Notes under the pieces: generated by a model
Database searches by the model: none
Seen by the model: only the letters and a program-made list of their open reading frames with translations
What the model was told of the DNA's origin: nothing
In this document: in pieces, positions 5,936-11,637 of the stretch
Layout: each line of letters starts with the position of its first letter
Position numbering within the stretch: the first letter of the stretch is position 1
Assembly: GCA_903893935.1 (NCBI GenBank)
Contig: CAITOD010000099.1
Coordinates: forward strand, 1-11,637
Direction of reading: 5' to 3'
Source: an uncultured Sphingomonadales bacterium
Lineage (GTDB): Bacteria; Pseudomonadota; Alphaproteobacteria; Sphingomonadales; Sphingomonadaceae
DNA length: 11,637 nucleotides
Position numbers and translations under genes: made by a program

Positions 5936-7161
5936 TTGATCCGCGTGCCGCCCTTGAACAGGGCGGTCACGCGGCCTTCGACCGGGCGACGGTCGAACGG
6001 CGTGTTGCCGGCGCTTGCCGCCATCTTGTCCGACGAGACCACCCATGGCCGTTCGGGATCGACCAGCGCGATATCGGCCTCTGCGCCCACGCGCAGCACG
6101 CCTGCGTCCACGCCCAGTATCCGCGCCGGGGCGCCGGCGACCAGATCGAACGCGCGCGCCAGATCGATCCGGCCATCGCGCACCAGCGTCAGCGTCAGCG
6201 GCAGGAGCGTTTCGGCACCCGCCATGCCCGGCTCGGCATCGGCAAACGGCAGGCGCTTGTCTTCCGGCCCGCGCGGATCGTGCCCCGAAGTGATCACATC
6301 GATCGTGCCGTCGGCGATCGCATCGACCACCGCGCGGCGATCGGCATCCTGGCGCAGCGGCGGCGACAGCCGGCAGAACGTGCGGAAATTGGCAAGTTCG
6401 AGATCCGACAGCATGAAATGCGCGGGGCTGACCCCGGCCGTCACGCGCAGCCCGCGCGCTTTGGCCGCGCGCACCAGATCGAGCGCGCGTGCCGTCGTCA
6501 CCTGGCGGAAATGGACATGCGCGCCGGTCATTTCGGCAAGCGCAATGTCGCGCCCCACCGCCAGCGCTTCGGCTTCGGCGGGCGCGCTCGGCAGCCCCAG
6601 CCGTGTCGCCATTTCGCCCGCGGTGGCGACCGCCTGCCCGACCACGCCTGCATCTTCGGCATGCGTAACCACCACCAGGCCGAGCATGGCGCAATACGAC
6701 AGCAGCCGCAGCATCACGCCCGAATCGCCGATCCAGTGCCGCCCCGTCGCAACCGCGCGCGCGCCCGCATCGCGCATCAGCGCCAGTTCGGCGAGTTCTA
6801 CCCCTTCCAGCCCGCGCGTCGCCGCCGCGAGCGGATGAACCCACATGTCGGGCTTGCCCGAAAGTGCCGCAAAGCGCACGCGCGCCGGATGGTCGAGCGG
6901 CGGGCCCTGATCGGGCATCAGCGCGGCGCGCGTAATTCCGCCGAAATGAAACGCCGGCTTGTCGACCGCAAACACGCCGAGATCGACCAGCCCGGGCGTA
7001 ACCAGATGCCCGCCGGCATCGATCACCTGGTCGCCCGGTTCGGGGGTGACCGCGCCCAGCGCGACAATGCGCCCTTCGGCGAGGCGGATTGCGCCGGGTA
7101 GCGCCGCGCCTTGCGGCAGCACCAGCCGGCCGCTGGTGATCGTTATGGGCTGCGGGATCAT
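5932..7161 (-). CDS. pyrC': Dihydroorotase-like protein, probably non-catalytic PyrB partner (PyrC')
   Basis: 409 aa, of the amidohydrolase/dihydroorotase class I fold and of normal length. The overall pattern is clear: TPGLVD (55-60), THAED (166-170), VHFRQVT (216-222), [23 protein letters not shown], and [16 protein letters not shown]. Most metal ligands of active enzymes are missing. The D-x-HVHLR motif after the first strand is DLGVFAV. The His of the usual HIQHVS is Gln220. The Asp of the usual TDHAPH is Gly293 in TSGHDPR. Only His167 of the main set remains. This matches the inactive dihydroorotases (PyrC', PyrX) that assemble with aspartate carbamoyltransferase in Pseudomonas and others and are needed for its structure, so an active PyrC is expected elsewhere in the genome. 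The start ATG overlaps the pyrB stop (ATGA), with GGAG 7 bases upstream inside pyrB. It is often auto-annotated as plain dihydroorotase. Confidence 0.88.
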   Translation of the reverse strand: MIPQPITITSGRLVLPQGAALPGAIRLAEGRIVALGAVTPEPGDQVIDAGGHLVTPGLVDLGVFAVDKPAFHFGGITRAALMPDQGPPLDHPARVRFAALSGKPDMWVHPLAAATRGLEGVELAELALMRDAGARAVATGRHWIGDSGVMLRLLSYCAMLGLVVVTHAEDAGVVGQAVATAGEMATRLGLPSAPAEAEALAVGRDIALAEMTGAHVHFRQVTTARALDLVRAAKARGLRVTAGVSPAHFMLSDLELANFRTFCRLSPPLRQDADRRAVVDAIADGTIDVITSGHDPRGPEDKRLPFADAEPGMAGAETLLPLTLTLVRDGRIDLARAFDLVAGAPARILGVDAGVLRVGAEADIALVDPERPWVVSSDKMAASAGNTPFDRRPVEGRVTALFKGGTRIN

Positions 7162-8192
7162 GCCGGGGCTCCGCTCAGCGCCGGCCAGCCCGGTACACCG
7201 CGCGCGCGCCGCGTCAACACATCGAGACAGGCCATGCGGATCGCCACGCCGCATTCGACCTGCTGGGTGATCAGGCTGCGTGTCAGGTGATCGGCGACCT
7301 GGCTGTCGATCTCGATGCCGCGGTTCATCGGGCCCGGATGCATGACCAGCGCATCGGGCTCGGCACGCGCCAGCCGGTCGAGCGTCAGACCGTAGAGATG
7401 CCGGTATTCGCGCGGTGAGGGAATGAACTGGCCCTGCATGCGTTCCTGCTGCAGCCGCAGCATCATCACCACATTGGCGCCTTTCAGCGCGGCGTTGAAA
7501 TCGTGGAACACCGCGACGCCCATCGCCTCGATTTCGGCGGGCATCAGCGCGGGCGGCGCACAGACGCGCACTTGCGCGCCGAGCGCGGTCAGCGCCAGCA
7601 CATTCGATCGCGCCACCCGGCTGTGCAGGATATCGCCGCAGATCGTCACGTTCAGCCCGTTGAGATCGCTGCCCGGGGGCAGCGCCAGCGCCTGGCGGAT
7701 CGTCAGCGCGTCGAGCAGCGCCTGCGTCGGGTGTTCGTGCTGGCCATCGCCGGCGTTCAGCACCGGGCAATCGACTTTGCCCGCAATCAGCCGCACCGCG
7801 CCCGAACTCGCGTGGCGGATCACGATCGCATCGGCGCGCATCGCGTTGAGCGTGATCGCGGTGTCGATCAGCGTTTCGCCTTTTTTGACGCTCGATGTGG
7901 CGGCATGCATGTTGACGACATCGGCGCCGAGGCGTTTGCCGGCGATTTCGAACGACAGCAGCGTGCGGGTCGAATTTTCGAAAAAGGCATTGATGATCGT
8001 CAGCCCCGCCAGCAGCGCGGCGCGCTTTTGCGACTGGCGGTTCAGCGCGAGCCATTGTTCGGCTTCGTCGAGCAGATAGAGGATCTCGTGACGCGCCAGT
8101 TGCGCGATCCCGGTCAGATCGCGATGTGCGAAAGCGAGCCCGCCGGCGGGATATTCGCGAAACGACGAAACGGGGGGGATCGACGGGTGCAT
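7158..8192 (-). CDS. pyrB: Aspartate carbamoyltransferase catalytic subunit
   Basis: 344 aa. It catalyses carbamoyl phosphate + L-aspartate to N-carbamoyl-L-aspartate, the first committed step of pyrimidine synthesis, in the cytoplasm. The carbamoyl-phosphate site is [12 protein letters not shown] (S74-T75-R76-T77). The flexible 80s-type loop is SSVKKGET (K103/K104). HPTQALLD (154-161) and HPGPMNRG (285-292) are both intact. The N-terminus (residues 1-20) extends beyond the minimal catalytic chain, as is usual in the PyrB class that associates with a dihydroorotase-like partner. The start is the ATG at 8190-8192; no strong Shine-Dalgarno is seen. The stop overlaps the pyrC' start by ATGA, so the two are made together, in keeping with a PyrB/PyrC' complex. 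No pyrR or pyrI is present in the window. Confidence 0.96.
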   Translation of the reverse strand: MHPSIPPVSSFREYPAGGLAFAHRDLTGIAQLARHEILYLLDEAEQWLALNRQSQKRAALLAGLTIINAFFENSTRTLLSFEIAGKRLGADVVNMHAATSSVKKGETLIDTAITLNAMRADAIVIRHASSGAVRLIAGKVDCPVLNAGDGQHEHPTQALLDALTIRQALALPPGSDLNGLNVTICGDILHSRVARSNVLALTALGAQVRVCAPPALMPAEIEAMGVAVFHDFNAALKGANVVMMLRLQQERMQGQFIPSPREYRHLYGLTLDRLARAEPDALVMHPGPMNRGIEIDSQVADHLTRSLITQQVECGVAIRMACLDVLTRRARGVPGWPALSGAPA

Positions 8193-8276
8193 CGAACCGA
8201 AGTCCCTAGGCAGGGTTGCCCCATCTGCCAAGTGTTTCGACTGGCGTGTTGCGGTTTTGCGATCTAGATATCCCCC
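8193..8276. promoter_or_regulatory. Divergent pyrB / sppA intergenic region
   Basis: Only 84 bases separate the two start codons, so promoters for both directions must fit here or reach into the genes. On the minus strand TTGGCA (8226-8231) and TAGGGA (8203-8208) are 17 bases apart and could be a weak pyrB promoter, placing the transcript start within a few bases of the ATG. For sppA, an AT-rich GATCTAGATATC (8261-8272) could hold a -10 element, but no matching -35 is evident. No leader peptide or attenuator hairpin is visible. Confidence 0.3.
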
Positions 8277-10178
8277 ATGAAATTTGCCCGCACGGTCTGG
8301 AAGATCCTCGTCGCCATCAAGGATGGGCTGGTGCTCCTCCTGCTGCTGCTGTTTTTCGGTGGCTTGTCGCTCGCGCTGTCGATGAAGCCCGCCGGCGGGC
8401 ACGTGCAGGACGGTGCGCTGGCGATCACGCTCGACGGACCGATCGTGGAGGAACGCGCGAGAATCGACCCGAGCGCGCTGCTTCTGGCGGGTGGCAAGGC
8501 GCATCACCAATATGTCGAGCACGATCTGACCCGCGTGATCGAGGCGGCGGCAAACGACACGCGCGTGCGTGCGGTCACGCTCGATCTCGACGATTTCGGC
8601 GGCGCCAGCCAGGTAACGGTGGCGCGCATTGGCGCAGCGCTCGACAAAGTTCGCCATGCCGGCAAGCCGGTGCTGGCGCATGCGGTGCTGTACACCGATT
8701 CTGCCCTGCTGCTGGCCGCGCATGCCAACGAGATCTGGGTCGATCCGCTTGGCGGCGTAACGGTGCGCGGGCCCGGCGGAACCGGGTTGTTCTTTCACGA
8801 TCTGCTCGACCGGCTGAAGATCAAGGCGCACGTGTTCAAAGTCGGCACCTACAAAAGCGCGGTTGAGCCTTATGTGCGCAACAATTTCTCGCCCGAAGCC
8901 AAAGAGGCTGAAAACGCGGTGTTCGGCGCTTTGTGGCACGACTGGCAGGATGAAGTGAAAGCGGCACGCCCGCGTGCGCAGATTGCGCTTGTCACCAGCG
9001 ATCCGGTCAAATGGCTGGCGGCTTCGGGTGGAGACGCGGCCAAGGCAGCGCTTGCCGCCGGGCTTGCCGATCGCATCGGCGATAAAGTGGCATTCGGCCA
9101 GCACGTCGCCGAACTCGTCGGCGCTGACAAGTCTGGTCCTTTGGGCGCGTACAAGGCAACCAAATACAGCGCTTATCTCGCCAGCCTGTCGCAGCCGAGG
9201 CAAGGCAAGGCGATCGCGGTGGTAACGGTCGCGGGTGAAATCGTCGACGGCGATGCCGGCCCCGGCAAAGCGGGCGGCGATCGGATTGCCGCACTGATCG
9301 ACAAGGCAACCTCCAGCGGTGATTACGCAGCGATGGTGGTGCGCGTCGATTCGCCGGGCGGATCGGTGCTCGCGTCCGAGCGCATTCGCGCGGCGATTGC
9401 GCGGTTCAAGGCCAGGCATTTGCCGGTCGCGGTGTCGATGGGCTCGCTTGCGGCGAGCGGTGGTTACTGGGTGTCGACGCCCGCCGAACGGATCTTTGCC
9501 GAGCCTGCGACAATCACCGGATCGATCGGCATTTTTGCGATTGTCCCCACATTTGAAGAAGCACTTGGCCGGTTCGGCGTGGGAACCGACAGCATCCGCA
9601 CCACGCCTTTGTCGGCCCAACCCGATGTGTTCGGCGGGCTCAGCCCGATGGCCGAAGGGGTGATCCAGTCCGAAATCGACATGGGTTATCGCCGCTTTGT
9701 CGGGCTGGTCGCCGCGTCGCGCCACAAGACCCCCGAAGCGATCGACAAGATCGGGCAGGGGCGGATCTGGGACGGCGGGACCGCGCGCCAGCTGGGGCTC
9801 GTCGACGAATTCGGCGATCTCGACCAGGCCGTGGCCTGGGCTGCGCATCGCGCCGGCGCGGCGCAGTGGCACCCGGTCTATCTGGGCGAAAACCCGGATT
9901 CGTTCAGCGGTGTGCTGCAACAGATCCTCGCGGACGACAGCGACACCGCCGACGACGATGCGAGCGCCGATCTGGTCGGCCGCCTTGCCAATGCACGCAA
10001 CGCGCTGGCCGGGCAGCTGGCGGGCGACCTTGATCGCCTGCTCGGCGGGCACGGCGCGCAGGCCTATTGCCTCGCCTGCGCGGGGGCGGTGCAGCCGGTG
10101 GAAACCCCCGATGCCGCGTCGCCGCCGCGCAGTGGCTGGCTGGCGCTGTTGTTCGGCCTCGCGCCAAAGGGCGTCTGA
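8277..10178 (+). CDS. sppA: Signal peptide peptidase SppA, long (67K) form
   Basis: 633 aa, the size of the double-domain E. coli-type SppA rather than the short form (about 300 aa). A single N-terminal membrane anchor (about 11-36) is followed by two tandem ClpP-like S49 domains in the periplasm. The catalytic lysine lies in the first, TYKSAVEPY (K193). The catalytic serine lies in the second, LAASGGYW (S394). SPGGSV (359-364) and ITGSIGIF (413-420) are also typical. The enzyme is a Ser/Lys-dyad protease that degrades leftover signal peptides in the inner membrane. After the second domain come an acidic stretch ([14 protein letters not shown], 552-565), a CLAC cysteine pair (C598, C601) and a Pro-rich tail. 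The ATG at 8277 has no strong Shine-Dalgarno, but the hydrophobic anchor starts right after it. It is divergent from pyrB and not obviously in an operon. Confidence 0.95.
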   Translation: MKFARTVWKILVAIKDGLVLLLLLLFFGGLSLALSMKPAGGHVQDGALAITLDGPIVEERARIDPSALLLAGGKAHHQYVEHDLTRVIEAAANDTRVRAVTLDLDDFGGASQVTVARIGAALDKVRHAGKPVLAHAVLYTDSALLLAAHANEIWVDPLGGVTVRGPGGTGLFFHDLLDRLKIKAHVFKVGTYKSAVEPYVRNNFSPEAKEAENAVFGALWHDWQDEVKAARPRAQIALVTSDPVKWLAASGGDAAKAALAAGLADRIGDKVAFGQHVAELVGADKSGPLGAYKATKYSAYLASLSQPRQGKAIAVVTVAGEIVDGDAGPGKAGGDRIAALIDKATSSGDYAAMVVRVDSPGGSVLASERIRAAIARFKARHLPVAVSMGSLAASGGYWVSTPAERIFAEPATITGSIGIFAIVPTFEEALGRFGVGTDSIRTTPLSAQPDVFGGLSPMAEGVIQSEIDMGYRRFVGLVAASRHKTPEAIDKIGQGRIWDGGTARQLGLVDEFGDLDQAVAWAAHRAGAAQWHPVYLGENPDSFSGVLQQILADDSDTADDDASADLVGRLANARNALAGQLAGDLDRLLGGHGAQAYCLACAGAVQPVETPDAASPPRSGWLALLFGLAPKGV

Positions 10179-10199
10179 TCAGCGCGCCCGCGCCAAGGC

Positions 10200-10226
10200 T
10201 TGCCCTTTTTTTGCTGCTGCGATAGG
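10200..10226 (+). promoter_or_regulatory. Putative promoter of the tRNA-Leu gene
   Basis: TTGCCC (10200-10205) is followed by a T-run and, 15 bases on, GATAGG (10221-10226). Transcription would start about 18 bases before the tRNA, a usual leader length. The -35 fits alphaproteobacterial promoters; the spacer is short and the -10 weak. The same T-run (10206-10212) could instead be part of a terminator for sppA, but I see no good stem directly before it. Confidence 0.35.
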
Positions 10227-10250
10227 GGCGTCGCTCGCCTTTCGCCGGAC

Positions 10251-10335
10251 GCGGGCGTGGCGGAACTGGTAGACGCGCTGGATTTAGGTTCCAGTATCGC
10301 AAGATGTGGGGGTTCGAGTCCCTTCGCCCGCACCA
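10251..10335 (+). tRNA. tRNA-Leu (anticodon UAG)
   Basis: 85 bases, folding as a class II tRNA. The acceptor stem GCGGGCG (10251-10257) pairs with CGCCCGC (10325-10331), followed by discriminator A and an encoded CCA (10333-10335). The anticodon stem CTGGA/TCCAG encloses TTTAGGT, so the anticodon is TAG (10285-10287), reading CUN leucine codons. The variable arm is long (10295-10307, ATC-GCAA-GAT). The T arm GGGGG-TTCGAGT-CCCTT occupies 10308-10324. Long variable arm, discriminator A and anticodon all agree with leucine. Confidence 0.97.
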
Positions 10336-10360
10336 GAGCCGTCGGCCGGCTCGGTCTTTT
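10336..10360 (+). terminator. Intrinsic terminator after tRNA-Leu
   Basis: Immediately after the CCA, GAGCCG (10336-10341) and CGGCTC (10347-10352) form a 6-bp GC-rich stem with a 5-base loop, followed by GGTCTTTT ending at 10360. Position and structure fit a tRNA terminator. The U-tract is short, so some read-through into tig is possible. Confidence 0.6.
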
Positions 10361-10403
10361 CGCACATGACACGCCATCGACAAGAGAGTTGGATCTTACC
10401 GCA

Positions 10404-11637
10404 ATGCAGATCGTCGAAACCAGCAACGAGGGCCTGAAACGCGCCTATTCCGTGACCATTCCGGCCTCGGATATCGCCGCGCGGGTTGATGGAGAAGTTG
10501 CCAAGATCGCGCCGCAAGTGCGCATGCCGGGGTTCCGTCCGGGCAAAGTTCCGGCCAATCTTGTGCGCAAGCTGCATGGCCCGCAACTGCATCAGGAAGC
10601 CCTGCAAACCTCGATTCGCGAAGCGCTCGATTCGCTGGTCGCCACCCAGGGCCTGCGCCCGGCGACCCAGCCCGAAGTGTCGCTCGCCGATGGCTATGAT
10701 CAGGGCAAAGACGCCGAACTGGCCGTCTCGCTCGAAGTGCTGCCGGTGATCGAAGCTCCGTCGATCAACGGGCTCACGCTCGAAAAGCTGGTCGTGCCGG
10801 TCAGCGATGGCGAAGTCGATGAAGCGATCGCACGGATTGCGCAGGGCCAGAAAAGCTACGTCGATGGCGGCGAAGGCGCCGAGGCGCGCGACGGCGACCA
10901 GATCGTGATCGATTTCGTCGGCAAGCTCGATGGCGAACCGTTCGAAGGCGGCAGCGCCGAAGACGCCCCGCTTGAGCTTGGCGCGGGGCGTTTCATCCCC
11001 GGGTTCGAGGAACAGCTGGTCGGCGTGAAAGCGGGCGACCAAACCACCATCACGGTTACTTTTCCCGAAGATTATCCGGCCGAAAACCTCAAAGGCCAGG
11101 TCGCAACGTTCGACGTGACAGTCAAAGCGGTCAAAGTTGCAGGCGAGTTCGTGGCCGACGACGGATTTGCCAAACAGCTGGGTCTTGAAAGCATCGAACA
11201 GCTGCGCGGCCTGATGCGCGGTCAGCTCGAACAGGAACTGGCCGGGCTGACCCGTACGCAGATGAAGCGCCAGTTGCTCGACGTGCTTGCCGCCGGGCAC
11301 GATTTTGCCGTGCCTGGATCGATGGTCGAAGCCGAATTCGATCAGATCTGGCAGCAGCTGCTGCAGGAAGCGCGCGGCGAAGCCGATCCCGAAGCGGCGC
11401 TCAAGGAAATCGAGGCCGAAAAGGACGATTACCGCCGCATCGCCGAACGCCGCGTGCGGCTCGGCCTGTTGCTGTCCGAAATCGGCCAGGCCAATGGCGT
11501 GGTGATCACCAACCAGGAAATGGACATGCTGATCCGCCAGGCGGCGCAGCAGTATCCCGAAAAAGACCGCGAGCGGTTCCTCGAATACATTCGTTCCGAA
11601 CCGATGGCCGCGGCCCAGCTGCGCGCGCCGCTGTATG
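10404..11637 (+). CDS. tig: Trigger factor, ribosome-associated chaperone and prolyl isomerase (3' end outside window)
   Basis: The frame is open from the ATG at 10404 to the window edge, giving 411 codons with no stop; the family usually has about 430-550 residues. The N-terminal ribosome-binding domain carries the signature MPGFRPGKVP (41-50), which docks on ribosomal protein L23. The FKBP-type PPIase domain follows (about 155-240), with DQIVIDFVGKLDGEPFEGG and GRFIPGFEEQLVGVKAGD. The helical C-terminal chaperone domain begins near residue 255 and is incomplete. The protein shields nascent chains leaving the ribosome and speeds proline isomerisation. A GGAT at 10391 is the only ribosome-binding candidate. 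In many alphaproteobacteria clpP and clpX come next, so they may lie just beyond the edge. Confidence 0.97.
   Translation, partial: MQIVETSNEGLKRAYSVTIPASDIAARVDGEVAKIAPQVRMPGFRPGKVPANLVRKLHGPQLHQEALQTSIREALDSLVATQGLRPATQPEVSLADGYDQGKDAELAVSLEVLPVIEAPSINGLTLEKLVVPVSDGEVDEAIARIAQGQKSYVDGGEGAEARDGDQIVIDFVGKLDGEPFEGGSAEDAPLELGAGRFIPGFEEQLVGVKAGDQTTITVTFPEDYPAENLKGQVATFDVTVKAVKVAGEFVADDGFAKQLGLESIEQLRGLMRGQLEQELAGLTRTQMKRQLLDVLAAGHDFAVPGSMVEAEFDQIWQQLLQEARGEADPEAALKEIEAEKDDYRRIAERRVRLGLLLSEIGQANGVVITNQEMDMLIRQAAQQYPEKDRERFLEYIRSEPMAAAQLRAPLY

Noticed and set aside
4424..6844. 806-codon open frame on the minus strand, across the lipoprotein gene and pyrC'
   Set aside because: It is antisense to the lipoprotein gene and out of frame with pyrC'. 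It is Arg/Gly/Cys-rich with no domain, and arises from high GC, which removes stop codons.
5737..7101. 454-codon plus-strand frame antisense to pyrC'
   Set aside because: His/Arg/Gln-rich composition typical of a GC-rich shadow frame; no motif, and it crosses the end of the lipoprotein gene in another frame.
8193..10052. Minus-strand frame continuing upstream of pyrB for about 620 codons, which would make a 964-aa fused protein
   Set aside because: The extra part is antisense to sppA and has no family resemblance; pyrB has its normal length from the ATG at 8192.
10169..10212. GGGCG/CGCCC repeat plus T-run as a terminator of sppA
   Set aside because: The stem lies 16 bases before the T-run and has an 11-base loop, so it does not form a proper intrinsic terminator; the T-run fits the tRNA promoter spacer as well.
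10284..11300. 338-codon minus-strand frame opposite trigger factor and tRNA-Leu
   Set aside because: It is a mirror of the tig coding frame, and it would run through the tRNA gene.
1..11637. Mobile element, phage, CRISPR array or genomic island
   Set aside because: No transposase, integrase, spaced direct repeats or target-site duplications were seen; the tRNA 3' end is not repeated elsewhere in the window, and composition is uniform.

Overview
The window reads as chromosomal DNA from a sphingomonad-like alphaproteobacterium (Sphingomonas/Novosphingobium group). This is inferred from the high GC content, the strong G/C third-position bias, dense coding with ATGA start/stop overlaps, the tRNA-Leu/trigger-factor arrangement, and the family resemblance of the proteins. 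Nothing looks mobile: there is no transposase, integrase, phage gene, CRISPR array or long repeat, and base use is even from end to end.

Left part (1-3017, minus strand): three genes read right to left. They are a secreted Sel1-repeat/SPOR-domain protein (2016-3017), an overlapping DUF418-family multi-pass membrane protein (755-2032, TTG start) and a small membrane-anchored L,D-transpeptidase (YkuD) protein (61-720) with a good promoter of its own. A 21-base GC-rich hairpin lies just past the last gene.

Centre (3018-5935, plus strand): a divergent intergenic region, then a tightly packed trio. It holds a ParA/MinD-type ATPase (3275-3997), a small protein ending in a ribbon-helix-helix DNA-binding domain (3999-4481) and a lipoprotein with a TPR-like region and a SPOR domain (4478-5935). 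Two SPOR proteins with the same C-x9-C cysteine spacing therefore sit back to back around a ParA/RHH pair, with a peptidoglycan cross-linking-type enzyme nearby. This is the most interesting part: it may be a positioning module tied to the cell envelope or septum.

Right-centre (5932-8192, minus strand): pyrB (aspartate carbamoyltransferase) overlaps a dihydroorotase-like gene that has lost most of the metal ligands of active dihydroorotases. This is the pyrB-pyrC' arrangement, in which the second protein is a structural partner of PyrB. Its stop codon and that of the facing lipoprotein gene share one palindromic TTAA.

Right part (8277-11637, plus strand): a long-form SppA signal peptide peptidase, a tRNA-Leu(UAG) gene with a likely promoter and intrinsic terminator, and the first 411 codons of trigger factor (tig), cut off by the window edge. 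No stretch of 300 bases lacks a gene.
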